This document shows, in pieces, positions 34,047-45,275 of a stretch of DNA of 64,000 bases (the first letter of the stretch is position 1; every line of letters begins with the position of its first letter). Under the pieces are notes generated by a model that saw only the letters and a program-made list of their open reading frames with translations, was not told the origin of the DNA and made no database searches. The stretch covers positions 106,532,758 through 106,596,757 of the forward strand of contig CM035433.1 in the NCBI GenBank assembly GCA_020310875.1, written 5' to 3'. Source of the DNA: Ceratopteris richardii (Eukaryota; Streptophyta; Polypodiopsida; Polypodiales; Pteridaceae). The position numbers and the translations under genes were made by a program.

Positions 34047-35083
34047 TGTTGAGCCCATACAAGTCATATTGGTCAAAGTCAACCATAGTCAAAGTCAACC
34101 ACAGTCAAAGTCAAAAGGTCAAAGTCGAACTAGTCGAAGTCAATAAGGTCAAAGTCAACTAGTGCAAAGTCAAAGTGCTAAGGTGCAGGTGTCAAAGTGC
34201 ACAGGTAGTGCACAATTAATTGTCCACAAAGGGTATATTGGAGAAAGTGGGTTGCAGGTTGCGGAGGTATTTCTCTAATTTCCCTAAGGTTCAAAGTGTT
34301 TTTAAAGTATTTTGGAAGGTTAAGGTGAGCCGTCTCTTAAGTACAAAAGTGAAGAGTTAAACGGAAAATGTGAATGTATGTGAAGCGGCAGTACGCAGAG
34401 GTGAAAGTATGCCCCCCAATATTGTATTGGTTTTTTTAGCCTAAGGTCACTTCAGGACAAAACATGGATTCGTTGGCTGCCACTTGTAAAAACAATCTTG
34501 GGACATCAAAGTGAGGACCAAGATACTCTTGCAGTTAGGAGCGTACGTGAACCAACACACTCAACTCAAGGCAAGGACTATTCTTGGACCATTCTAGTGT
34601 AAGCAAGAGGGCATAGTCTAAGTGAAGCAAGAGAGAGAAGTGCAAGAGACACACAGTGTGCGACGTAGAGAAGCGAAGTGCAAGGTGTGCATGAAGAGTG
34701 ACCAAGGAAGTGTGCAGAGGAGTGCTAAGCTAGTCTTCAAAAGATCCCAAGGTCTTATTGAAGTCTGCACGTGCCAACAGAAGGTACCCATCCCTCCCCC
34801 TTAGTGGAAGCTTGGTGCAAGGTGTGCACAAGTGCAAGCTTGGAGAAGGTGGAGGTTTGGTGCAGAGGAGGCCGGCAGCAAAAAGTCCCTTGGGTATTTG
34901 GTATTTTGTAATTGAGCCCTCTGTGGGATTTTGCACAGAAGCATTGGCTTGTATTGTGCTTCAATATTGTATTTATCTTATTGTAATCAATTGACAGAGG
35001 CTTCCAGTGTGTATTTTCTCTTTTGTCTCACCTATTTCTCCTACAAACACTCAAATCCCTTCTTGTCCAAGAATCCTCCAACA
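34047..35083 (+). repeat. 5' LTR of RLG-D (1037 bp)
   Basis: TGTTGAGCCCATACAAG...CCTCCAACA. It shares the TTGAC-box start and the CACCTTGCACCAAGC region with RLG-C on the opposite strand. Confidence 0.92.
34066..34165. promoter_or_regulatory. GTCAA (W-box-like) array at RLG-D LTR start
   Basis: About 12 GTCAA cores, mostly as AGTCAA or GGTCAA (reverse complement TTGACT/TTGACC), in about 100 bp, repeated at 41548-41650. WRKY binding is an inference from the motif. Confidence 0.6.
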
Positions 35084-35088
35084 AAATT

Positions 35089-35106
35089 TGGCATGCCCGG
35101 TGGGAC
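35089..35106 (+). promoter_or_regulatory. primer binding site of RLG-D
   Basis: TGGCATGCCCGGTGGGAC, 5 bp after the LTR. Compare the RLG-C site. Confidence 0.82.
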
Positions 35107-35249
35107 TTCCAAGGAGATTTGAGCTTAGGAGAAACCAAGTGCAAAGTATAGAAGAGATCAAGTGTGGACAGTACTACAGTGCTACTTCATCAACCAAAAG
35201 GTAAATATTCTTATCAAGTGTCTCATATTAAGTGGACTATGAGCAGCTC

Positions 35250-35510
35250 ATGACCGCAACCCGGTCCCAAACATTGAGGGTCACCTGCAAGCAAACAAGA
35301 AGGAAGGTTGTTAGAAGATCCTCCAGTCCACTATCTTCAACCTCATACGTAAAGAGCATGGCAGGATAGGTAGACTTGGAGACCTAACTCTCAAGATTAA
35401 ATATAAAATTTCCTTCTTTCAAAGGCCTAGCTCAAGAGGATCCAGATGAGCACATTAGAAGATTTTTGGCACTATGCAAGACTAGAGGTTTAAAAAGAGG
35501 ATCGTGAAAA
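35250..35510 (+). pseudogene. gag: RLG-D gag stub
   Basis: Sequence homologous to the N-terminal gag of RLG-C, with the counterparts of SSTSSVGSMAG and DEHIRRFLALCKTRGL. Broken. Confidence 0.7.
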
Positions 35511-35522
35511 TACTGCTTTTAT

Positions 35523-37770
35523 CACACCTTGGGGAACATATGTGTATGTCTAATGCCATTTGGGCTCAGAAATGCTCCAACCACCTTTAACAGAACGGTC
35601 AATCTCATTTTTGGTCCCTTATTGCTGGAATCACTTAGAATCTTCATGGATGACTTCTCTTCATTTTCAGGTTCTCATAAGGAGACTCCTTTAGATTGTT
35701 TGGACCATCACTTGCGACAGCTGCAGAATGTTTTCAAGAGATGTAGGGAGACTAAGCTAAAGCTCAATCCAAACAAATGTCATTTCCTTGTGACAGAAGG
35801 AACTCTCTTAGGACATGTGGTGTCGGTTAAAGGTATGGCCCCAGATCCTGACAAAATCATTTCTATATTAAAGTTTCCTAAACCTAAATCTCCTAAAGAG
35901 ATTCAGAGTTTCTTGGGGCATACTGGATACCATAGGAGGTTTATAAAAATGTATGCAGAGATAGCCAGACCATTGGCTAGACTTACAGGTAAGGAAATAC
36001 CTTTTAAATGGGAAGAAGAGGAGGAAAAAGCATATCAAACATTACGGTCAAGGTTAGTGTCTCCTCCCATTTTGATCACACCTGAGTGGTCAAAAATATT
36101 TCATATACATGTAGATGCCAGTGCCTATGCAGTGGGGGCAGTTTTGACACAACCCAGTGAAGAATGGAAGGTGGACAGACCAATTCAATATGCCAGTAGA
36201 ATTTTGACTAAGGCTGAAAGGAATTACATCACCACAGAAAGGGAAGCCTTAGCCATGGTTTTTGCTGTCCAAAAATTTTGTCATTACTTATTGGGAGTAA
36301 AATTTGTTATTATAACGGATCACCAACCACTAAAATACTTGCTCAACAAACCACAAGCCACTGATAGAATATGGAGGTGGTTATTGTTGTTCCAAGAATT
36401 TGATTTTTCTGTAGTCCATAGACCAGGTAAAGAAAATGTTATGGTGGATCACCTATCCAGAATCAATATGATGGATCAAGCTAGTGGAATCAATTATGAT
36501 TTCCCAGATGCTCATCTGTTCGCTGTACAAGCTCAAGGTTGGTATTATGATATCAAGAATTTCATTAAAACTGGTGTGTATCTAGAAAAGGCTAGTGTTG
36601 TGCAAATAGGCCATATAACTTCATTGAAGATAAATTATATAGACAGGGAAAGGATGACAGGTTTAGGAAGTGCTTGGAAGAAGAAGAAGTGAGGGAAGTC
36701 CTTCACTTTACACATGAAGGAACAGGTGGTGGGCACCTTCTAGGGCATATTATGAGTCAGAGGATACTGGATGCTGGTCTATGGTGGCCTACACTCTTTA
36801 AGGATGCATATGAATGGGGAAAGGCATGTGACGTTTGCGAGAGGTGTGGACCTAAGCCAACAAATCAGAGGCATAACCCATTGATTGTTTCCACTTCCTG
36901 GCAACCATTTGAGAAGTGGGGGCTAGATTTTGTAGGGCCCATCTACCCTCCGTCGATTCCAAAAAGAGAGAAGTATTTATTGATAGCCACACATTATGCG
37001 ACAAAGTGGGCTGAAGCTATTGCCTCCCCCGACTGCACGGCCCAAACTGTTGCTGATTTCATTTACAGTAGCATCATTTGCATGTTTGGATGTCCTTTTG
37101 AAATTTGCACAGACCAGGGTACTCATTTTGTGAATAAGGTCCTACAGGAAATTTTCAACAGGTATAGAATCCTACATAGGACCTCTTGTGCCTACTATCC
37201 AAGAGCCAATGGACAGGTTGAATCAACCAATAAGGTTTTAATTTCCATGTTAAGGAAGGAATGTATGTTACAGCCCACTTCCTGGGCATTTCTTATCAAG
37301 GCACCCTATGGGCATACAGGCTAGGTTACAAAGAGGCCACAGGCTATTCTCCATTCCAACTGTTTTATGGCATATTGCAAATTGAGCCCTTTGAATTTTT
37401 ACATGGATCACCTAAAATAGCATCCATGCAGGGAAAGAAAAATTGTGATGTCTCTGAGAGGCTTGGAGCACTACATAAAGTGGAGGAGATTTGTCTATTG
37501 GAAACAAAACAATTGATAGAGACTCAGATGAAGAGGAAGGAGGCACATGATCGACATCTGTGGAACAACAACATAGAACCAGGCATGTTAGTTCTTCTTC
37601 ATAGACCTCATATTCAAACACAAGTGAGAGGAAAATGGCTTCCACACTAGGAAGGACCTTATCGAGTCAAAACAATGCTCAGTTGGGGTGTTGTGGAGTT
37701 AGAGACGCTGAAAAGAGAGGCCTTGCCACCGGTCAACATATCAAGGCTCAAGGCCTACCTTCAACACACT
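35523..37770 (+). pseudogene. pol: RLG-D RT, RNase H and integrase region
   Basis: RT: CLMPFGLRNAPTTFNR, a FMDD-type catalytic motif near 35645, LNPNKCHFLV, GHTGYHRRFIKMYAEIARPL. RNase H: FHIHVDASAYAVGAVLTQ, ITTEREALAMVFAVQKF, ITDHQPLKYLL, HLSRI. Integrase: zinc-binding DVCERCG near 36830, core WGLDFVGPIYPPSI, CTDQGTHFVN, ANGQVESTNK, then a GKW-type C-terminal segment near 37630. This is a Ty3 pol of a plant lineage without a visible chromodomain. Broken, with a few breaks. Confidence 0.9.
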
Positions 37771-38185
37771 TGAAGAAGTAGGGATCACTTGGAACTGTAA
37801 AATATGTCCAGGTTGTAAATAGCTTTCTCATTTTATTTTGCTCAATTTTAGTAGTTTTCTTTAAAGTTTTCAATATTGCTCTTTGAGTTTTTAGCAAACC
37901 TAGAAGGCATTTCATAACATCGGCAAAAGTACAAATTTTGGGTAAATATGGCCTCTTTTTCCGGCATTTTTTTGCATTTTTCTAGGATTTTTCATCCCTT
38001 TCAACAGTCATTTTCTTGCCAGATTAAAGAATATAGGAGGCTCTGTATGGTTTTAATGGAGGTTATTGCCTTGGACCCTATCCAGAATTTTTGGAAAATT
38101 TTCCTACATCTTTTGGATATTTTGGTACTTTTCCACATTTTTTTCTTTTTCTCTAATTTTAGGCATTCTGCCCAAGAAAAAAAAA
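37771..38185 (+). other. spacer after RLG-D pol
   Basis: AT-rich non-coding sequence. No feature seen beyond the similarity in layout to the RLG-C 3' region. Confidence 0.6.
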
Positions 38186-38620
38186 TCTTCCCCCCTCCCC
38201 CCGCCCACCATCCCCGCCCGCCCGCACAACCCCACCCATCCGCCTCCCCCCCCCTCCCCCCCCTCTCCTCCCCCCCCCCCCTTCCCCCCCTTTCTCCCCT
38301 CTCCCCCCCCCCCTCCCCCTCCCCCCCCCCCCTCCCCCCCCTCCCCCTTCCCCCCCTCCCCCGCCCGGCCCGCTCGCCATCTCTGCCCACCCGCAGAACC
38401 CCACCCACCCGCCTCCCCCCCCTCCTCCCCCCACCCAACCGCCCACCCGCAGAACCCCGCCCACCTGCCTCCCCCCCCCCACCCGCCCGCCCGCTCACAA
38501 AACCCCGCCCACCCACCCCCCCCCCTCACCCGCAGAACCCCGCCCACCTTCCTCCCCCCCCTCCCCCCCCCACCCCCCCCACCTATAAATATCCCCTCAA
38601 CCTTCCCCCCCCCCCCCTCG
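38186..38620 (+). repeat. C-rich low-complexity tract in RLG-D
   Basis: CCCCCC runs mixed with CCGCCCACC units. Proline-rich and glycine-rich open frames on the two strands are by-products. RLG-C has a matching C run in element sense at 24115-24235. Confidence 0.93.
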
Positions 38621-38968
38621 CGTGGTGCTTCCTTTCAGGTAAGTTCTATTTATTTTTTTAATTTATTTTATTTTATTATTTTTTTTATATTTTTTATTTT
38701 TTTTATTTTTATTTTTTTATTATTTATTTATTTTTTTTATTTTATTTTCATTGTTTTCCTTCAATTTATTTTATAATTCTTTTATTTTATTTTTCAATTT
38801 TTTATTTTTTATTATTTATTTTTACTTTATTTTAATTTTCATTTTTATATTTTATTTTCTTTTTATTTTTTATTTTTTTCTATATTTTATTTTCATTCTT
38901 TCTCTTTGTTTTTATTTTTCTACTCATCTTTCCACTCTCCACCCTTATCTATTTTCTGCGTTTTTTAG
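38584..38968 (+). promoter_or_regulatory. candidate internal promoter and intron of RLG-D
   Basis: TATAAATA at 38584-38591 lies about 50 bp before a consensus splice donor CAG|GTAAGT (cut at 38638/38639). A T-rich stretch of about 330 bp follows, then the acceptor TTCTGCGTTTTTTAG at 38954-38968, and after it an ATG-led coding region at 39125. This would give a short capped leader exon for the 3' coding region. It is inferred from sequence alone. Confidence 0.4.
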
Positions 38969-39124
38969 GTCCTTCTTAGGGTTTTATAAATGTAGATTCA
39001 GATTTTGGCCTCAATTTTGGTCAATCTCTACACATACAGTGTGTATCATTGCCTCAGTGCTTTCCTGGCCGTCCCTTTCATTACAGAGAGTCCGTTTGTC
39101 GTGACGTTCGTCTGCATTCGTAGT

Positions 39125-40890
39125 ATGGCTTCCTCCGTTCCACAGCCGGCTTCTTCCAGGGCTACAGAGGAGTATTCGGAGCTTCCGCCGTCTGCCCTAG
39201 GTCTACCTCAGTCAGATTCCCAGGCAATTCAGACTCCCTCTGCTCCACCCGCCAGTCTTCCAGCCCCGATCATACCCCCCATTGCCCCCTCCCATCTCGT
39301 TGCCCCAGCCTTTTCCAGCCACTCACTCTCCGCCTCATCTTTATATAGCCCTACACATCCCCCACCAGGTTTCCACTTCCCCGAGCCGTCCACAGTTCAA
39401 CCTTCCATTCCGTCAGTCCTTTCAGTGCCTGCTATGAGTGACTCGGGCTCGGCTTCCTCCCAGCGGGCGTGCACTTTCGAATTCGACATTCCATCTTCTT
39501 CCCTTCGCCTCCGTCTTCATCTCGCCCTCCCCGATTCTTCCCTGTTCGATCTCTTCACTTAGGATTATTTACTCATGGAGGGTATTCATAGTCTGGCTTC
39601 AATCATGTGGTCGGCGCCTCAGGGTCAATATACTTATTCAGCCTTCACTTCGTTCCCCCATTTCCCTTCCGGCACTATCTCCCCACAGTCCATTGCAGTT
39701 GGTATTGGTTCTTCGTTGACCACATATCAGCCACCTCCCTTCCTTTACTCTGGTCTCTCTCGCGAAGAGACTATCGCTTTCTGCTCTCATATGTTTAGCC
39801 CTTCCACAGCTTCCCGCAGGATGGTGCAGCTCCTGGAGGCATTCATCTTCCATTTCCTTTTCCGCAGCCCGACTTCCCACCAGCCCCTTTCCGACATCCG
39901 TATAGCCGACCCCCTCTATTGCTTTGTCCATGGGCGGCCATACCCCTATGCCTACCTCATGTTTGCTTCTTTCCAGCTGCGCTGTCGTCGCTTCCACGAG
40001 GCCATCTCCCGCAGTTCTAGATCTTTTTCGGTCTGTTCATCTCCCTCCTGGGTTGGCTCTTTCATTTTCTTGGTCAGGTCTCCATAGCCCCATCTGCCAC
40101 ACCTTCCCTAGCTCACCCTCCTATCCATGTGATTGATATCACCTCACCTTCACCTACGAGCCTTCCCCCCCCTTCTTCCTCCACCCCGTCCACTCGTCGG
40201 GTACGCCCTCGGATTGCATCCTACTCACTCGACACCACCCACGCTAGCCCCCTGTCGACCAGTTAGCCCCACCCCACCCTATTCCTGCCACCTTAGCCCC
40301 TTCCCCTCCTCTTTCCGTAGACTCCGCATCCGCCCCGCCCTCCCGTTCCCAGCCGCCACAGTCTCCACCTCGCACCATCAGCCCACCTTCCTCACCGCTC
40401 GCGACCCCGCGTCCCTCATGTGATGACGTTCCCCAACCTTCTCTGGACCCTCCCTTCCTAGACTGACTCCGTGATGCGAGCACAGTAGCCCTGGATGGAG
40501 CAGACGCAGCACGCCTATCACTCGATTTAGTTACAGCGAGTGCCACCCTACATTGCCAGTATGCATCTCTCATCGAGCGCATACATGCTTCAGCTGCGGC
40601 CGAGTGGCAGACTTCTCTAGCCACTATGAGGACACTTCAGCAGGAGCGAGACAGGTTCAGGGATGAGGTCGATTCTACGAATTGGGCTCTTTTGGAGATG
40701 CAGCAGCGGGCTTCTTTGGGCATCTACGACAGCCCTGCTTGTAGACGTTCGTCGCAAGCGCGACCATCTGTGCCAGTATCGGAGCATGGTTGCTGCATGT
40801 ACGGAGCAGGCAGCTATCATTCCCCCATTGTCATCGGACCCGCCTCCCCAGCCTCGAGATGCTCCCCATGAAGGGGGTTCTCCCTAGTCC
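39125..40890 (+). pseudogene. extra 3' coding region of RLG-D, unknown protein
   Basis: It has codon-like composition and starts MASSVPQPASSRATEEYSEL. The first part (to about 39560) is Pro/Ser-rich. The middle (about 39575-40090) contains SREETIAFCSHMFSPSTAS and YAYLMFASFQLRCRRFHE. The last part (about 40440-40750) is helix-rich, with TLQQERDRFRDEVDSTNWAL. It lies between integrase and the 3' LTR, the place of env-like or other extra frames in plant gypsy elements. I recognise no family, and no membrane anchor is obvious. Broken, with a few breaks. Confidence 0.5.
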
Positions 40891-41527
40891 CCATGACACC
40901 AGTCCGACCTCGCCCACTAGTGGCTTTTTTTTGCTATATATGTAGCTGCCTCTCATCCCTTTTTGGTCACTCTGCCTCATTTTGGCTCTTAGAGGCTTTC
41001 ATCTTCGCACTCATATAGTTTGCCTTCCTGTTTTTTCTTTTACCCTTCCTTCGATTAGATTCTCTCCCCGGTACTCCAGGCCATTTTCATGGCTCTTTCA
41101 TGTATTCAGGCCTTTTCTAGACTATCGTTGTATCTCATTTTGCTATATATCTATATGGGATTTTGGTTCTCGGTTTTCACTGTGATCTCTTGTCTGGTTA
41201 TTGCTTGTGTCTTTCTGTTGATGTATATATTTCTATTTCACGGCTTTGATTTATTCTATACAGTTTCTGCTTTTTCTTTTCCCTTAAACATTTCCTATTC
41301 CCTTTTCCCTACCCTTATCCCAACCCCCCTTCCAGTCCACCCACTCCACTATACAACGTCACCTTCCATGTCCCTCATTATCACCACCATTTTCTCCAAG
41401 ACTGGTTTTTCAAGCATGCTCTTCCAGAAGAGCTGATATTCTCACAGGTCTCAAATGTCGTCTCTACCCTGCCGGAGTTTTGGGCTGTAGCTCTCCGAGA
41501 CGGATAGCCAATTAGGTGGTGGGCATC

Positions 41528-42472
41528 TATTGAGCCCATACAAGTCATATTGGTCAAAGTCAATCGTAGTCAAAGTCAACCATAATCAAAGTCAAAAGGT
41601 CAAAGTCGAACTAGTCAAAGTCAACAAGGTCAAAGTCAACTACTGCAAAGTCAAAGTGCTAAGGTGCAGGTGTCAAAGTGCACAGGTAGTGCACAATTAA
41701 TTGTCCACAAAGGGTAAATTGGAGAAAGTGGGTTGCACGTTGTAGAGGTATTTCTCTAATTTCCCTAAGGTTCAAAGTGTTTTTAAAGTATTTTGGAAGG
41801 TTAAGGTGAGCCGTCTCTTAAGTACAAAAGTGAAGAGTTAAAGGGAAAATGTGAAGGTATGTGAAGCGGCAATACGCAGAGGTGAAAGTATGCCCCCCAA
41901 TATTGTATTTGTTTTTTAGCCTAAGGTCACTACAGGACAAAACAGGGATTCGTTGGCTGCCACTTGTAAAAACAATCTTGGGACATCAAAGTGAGGACCA
42001 AGATACTCTTGTAGTTAGGAGCGTACGTGAACTGACACACTCAACTCAAGGCAAGGACTATTCTTGGACCATTCTAGTGTAAGCAAGAGGGCATAGTCTA
42101 AGTGAAGCAAGAGAGAGAAGTGCAAGAGACACACAGTGTGTGACGCAAAGAAGTGAAGTGCAAGGTGTGCATGAAGAGTGACCAAGGAAGTGTGCAGAGG
42201 AGTGCTAAGCTGGTCTTCAAAAGATCCCAAGGTCTTATTGAAGTGTGCACATGCCGACAGAAGGTAACCATCCCTCCCCCTTAGTGGAAGCTTGGTGCAA
42301 GGTGTGCACAAGTGCAGGCTTGGAGAAGGTGGAGGTTTGGTCCAAAGGAGGCCGGCAGCAACAAGTCCCTTGGGTATTTGGTATTTTGTAATTGAGCCCT
42401 CTGTGGGATTTTGCACAGAAGCATTGGCTTGTATTGTGCTTCAATATTGTATTTGTCTTATTGTACTTATTG
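41528..42472 (+). repeat. 3' LTR of RLG-D
   Basis: Begins TATTGAGCCCATACAAG after the purine-rich AGGTGGTGGGCATC and aligns with 34047 to about 34980. It is shorter than the 5' LTR and runs into RLC-E sequence near 42465-42472. Confidence 0.88.
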
Positions 42473-44106
42473 ATGAGAGAGCTGATATTGAGCATGCAAG
42501 AACTATGCCGAAATGGCTGGTGTAGACCTTGCGTGATAGCAAATTAGATGCGCCTCTGTCATATCCTACTCAATCAGGATCTCATAGTGCCTCTTTTGCA
42601 TTAGATTGCTATGCTATGGCTGCATCTATTCTATGTGATGAGACTAAGCCTGTTTCGTTTGATGAAGCACAAAATTCAAAAAATTGGATGGCTGCTATGC
42701 AATTTGAATATGATGCAATTATGAAGAATGATACTTGGTTTTTATGTGACTTGCCTCCTGGCAAGAAGGCCATTGTCACTAAGTGGGTATATAAGGTGAA
42801 GTGTAAACCTGATGGTACAGTTGACAGGTATAAGGCTAGGCTTGTTGCAAAGGGTTATGCACAGGAAAGAGGCATTGATTTTGATGAGACCTTTGCACCT
42901 ACATGTTGTATGACTACTGTTCGGAGCATCTGTGCAATTGCGGCCCATCATGGTTGGAATGTAAATCAGTTGGACATTAAAACATCATTTCTGAATGGTG
43001 ACTTACAAAAAGAAGTGTATGTTACAAGCACCACGTGCTTGATATGAGAAGATACATGCCTATCTAATTGGACATGGTTTTGAGAACAATCCAATTGAAA
43101 GCACATTATATCTTAAGCATGCTAATGATGTGCTTCTGATCATTGTTGTCTATGTTGACGACATGTTGCTCACTAGTCCTATTGAGAAGCATATTGCTGA
43201 TTTTAAGGCTGATTTGCATGCCTCATTTGATATTTCTGATTTGGGGCATTTGCATCATTATTTGGGCATTCAGTTTATGCACGTTGATGGTGGAATGGCT
43301 TTGTGTCAAACGAAATATATTGACGCATTATTGTAGTGTTTTGGCCTTGAAGACTGTAAGCCTATTGCCACTCCTATGGAGACAGATTTACGATTGAGTC
43401 TTCATGATGCTGGAGATGCATTTGATGATGTTCTCTATCAACAAGCTGTTGGATGCTTGGTTTACTTATGCATTACTCGGCCAAATATTCAGTTTATTTT
43501 CTCACAGATGAGCACGTTTATGCATTCCCCAAGAGTCAAGCATTGGCAAGCGGTTAAGCGTTTCTTTAGCTACTTGAGTGGTACTCGTCTACTTGGGATG
43601 TTTTATCCCAAGGGGGGATCACTACCACCAGATTTGCATGCTTTTTCTAACTTTGATTGGGCTGGTTGCTATGACACTCGTGTGTCCACTAGTGGCTTTT
43701 GCTACATGCTTGGTAGCTCATGTATATCTTGGTTGAGCAAGAATCAACCTACTGTGGCCAGTTCTAGTTGTGAGGCTGAGTATAGGGCAGCTTCACAATG
43801 ACTGTTGAGTGTGTGTGACTCAGACGCCTTATGGCTGATTTGGGTGTTGGTCAGTCTTCTGCCACCACCATCTTCACTAACAGTCAGAGCGCATTGGCAG
43901 TTGCAAGGAACTTTGTGTTCCATGCTCGCACTAAGCACATTGAGGTACATTACCATTATGTCAGGGAGAGGTTCTCTGTTGGGGAGATCAACTTGGCATA
44001 TATGCCCACGCAGGAGAACATTGCAGACCTTTTCACGAAGGCTCTGCCTAGGAAGAAGTTTGAAGCTTTCCGCAAAGCTTTGGGCTTACTTCCTTTTGTG
44101 GAGTGA
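42473..44106 (+). pseudogene. pol: RLC-E reverse transcriptase and RNase H region
   Basis: Continues the copia polyprotein after the RLG-D insertion. RT: KWVYKVKCKPDGTVDRYKAR, QLDIKTSFLNGDL, YVDDMLLTS near 43153. RNase H: WLSKNQPTVASSSCEAEYRA, TNSQSALAVA, HIEVHYHYVRERF, IADLFTKALP. Broken. Confidence 0.9.
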
Positions 44107-44180
44107 TTTCCACATAGCTTGGCACTTCCTTATACATGAGTGCCAACTACTTGTTCACCGCATCACTCCCAAGGGGGATT

Positions 44181-44410
44181 TGTTGATATATTTAGGTAGT
44201 GATGTGTGTGAACACTCTAGGACCGCTGGGGCACTTTTTTCCCTCTTTAGGAGGTTTTTTTCCCCCGACTTGTTTATACGCCTATTGCCCTAATGGGCTA
44301 CTTATCTTTTTATATTCTCTAGTAATACATTGAGTATTTTGTGTTGTGCTCCAAGCTTCTTCTTCTTCCTTGTGCTCTTCGCATGCTCCCGCAGACGTCT
44401 AACTCCAACA
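44181..44410 (+). repeat. 3' LTR of RLC-E
   Basis: 230 bp preceded by the polypurine tract CCAAGGGGGATT (44169-44180). Confidence 0.93.
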
Positions 44411-45007
44411 TAAAGAAGTAAGTGATAGAACACTTATATGAGATAAACATTACTTATGAACAAAGTCAATAGAATGAAGAGTACCATGACTATCTAAATG
44501 ATTTCTGTAGAGTTTCCTAACACTTATTTTCAATTTCACACATTGAAAAAAAAAGTTTTAATACAAGCTTGAGTAATCTTAAATTTTCTTTACTCTCAAA
44601 ATATGTATTTTCATTTAAAAGCATATTTGATACACCATTTGGAAACATTCAAAAATAGTTCTTTTTTTTAGAATTCGATAATGCTTTCCATAATCAACAA
44701 GTTAGCCCATCAAGGCGATGTGCAGGTTTAGTAGGGGTGGATGTCGGAAGGATTCCTCCACTCCAACTTACATTCTGAAAAATTAAAATCTTCTTCAAAA
44801 GTGATGAACTCTAAACCTCTCCAAATATATTCTACCTGATTTTTTTATTTAAATGATCTCTTTCTTTAGTACTTGTAGGCGGAAAAAAGATGAAGATTTG
44901 CTCCGAACATAATATGAAGGGATATATGAACCCTCTGCACATAGCCATGGATATAAATATATGCTATATGAGTGTGTATATGTATACCATATATATATAT
45001 ATATATA
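44411..45007. other. AT-rich spacer
   Basis: No gene seen. It ends in an AT run at 44988-45008. Confidence 0.6.
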
Positions 45008-45275
45008 TGATAGGGTTTTGATGCCGTAGGAAAAAGTGGTTTTACGAGACTTTATTCGGTTTAAATCCCTCGCAATCAGTCTACTGGATCACCTAGAGCC
45101 CACAATTATCTCACAATGCTTCCCGGCAAATGCACCAAAATGATAGGCTCCTAAGCCCAAGGAAAAAGTGATTATACGAGACTTTATTTTGCTTAACCCC
45201 TCGCAATCAATTTACTTAGATTGCTTGGAAGCTGCAAAAATATCTCTGATTGATGATTTTATGCCCTCACCTTTC
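45008..45275 (-). repeat. tandem pair of about 133 bp, possible old LTR end with primer site
   Basis: Two direct copies, starting TGATAGG at 45008 and 45141, share GGAAAAAGTG, ACGAGACTTTATT and CCCTCGCAATCA. Between them, minus-strand TTTTGGTGCATTTGCCGGGA (45121-45140) resembles a decayed tRNA-Asp-type primer site. It may be the fossil edge of a minus-strand gypsy LTR. Confidence 0.45.

Larger units (their letters stand above)
34047..42472 (+). mobile_element. RLG-D, gypsy element nested in RLC-E
   Basis: A plus-strand gypsy element with LTRs at 34047-35083 and 41528 to about 42472, primer site 35089-35106, a short stub of gag, then RT, RNase H and integrase (35523-37770), and a 3.7-kb 3' region with a C-rich tract and an extra coding region. 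By LTR, primer site and gag stub it is a relative of RLG-C, which keeps gag-protease instead. The RLC-E copia sequence continues on both sides. It is broken, with several breaks, and younger than RLC-E. Confidence 0.9.
30917..44410 (+). mobile_element. RLC-E, Ty1/copia element carrying RLG-D
   Basis: A plus-strand copia element of the RLC-A family: the same 230-bp LTR, the same primer site and the same protein order. RLG-D (34047-42472) sits inside it between integrase and reverse transcriptase sequence. Without RLG-D the element is about 5068 bp, equal to RLC-A. The LTRs differ at about 15 of 230 positions (about 93.5% identity), so it is older than RLC-A. It is broken, with ten or more breaks. 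Confidence 0.93.

Noticed and set aside
38001-38776. Proline-rich and glycine-rich frames on opposite strands
   Set aside because: By-products of the C-rich tract.
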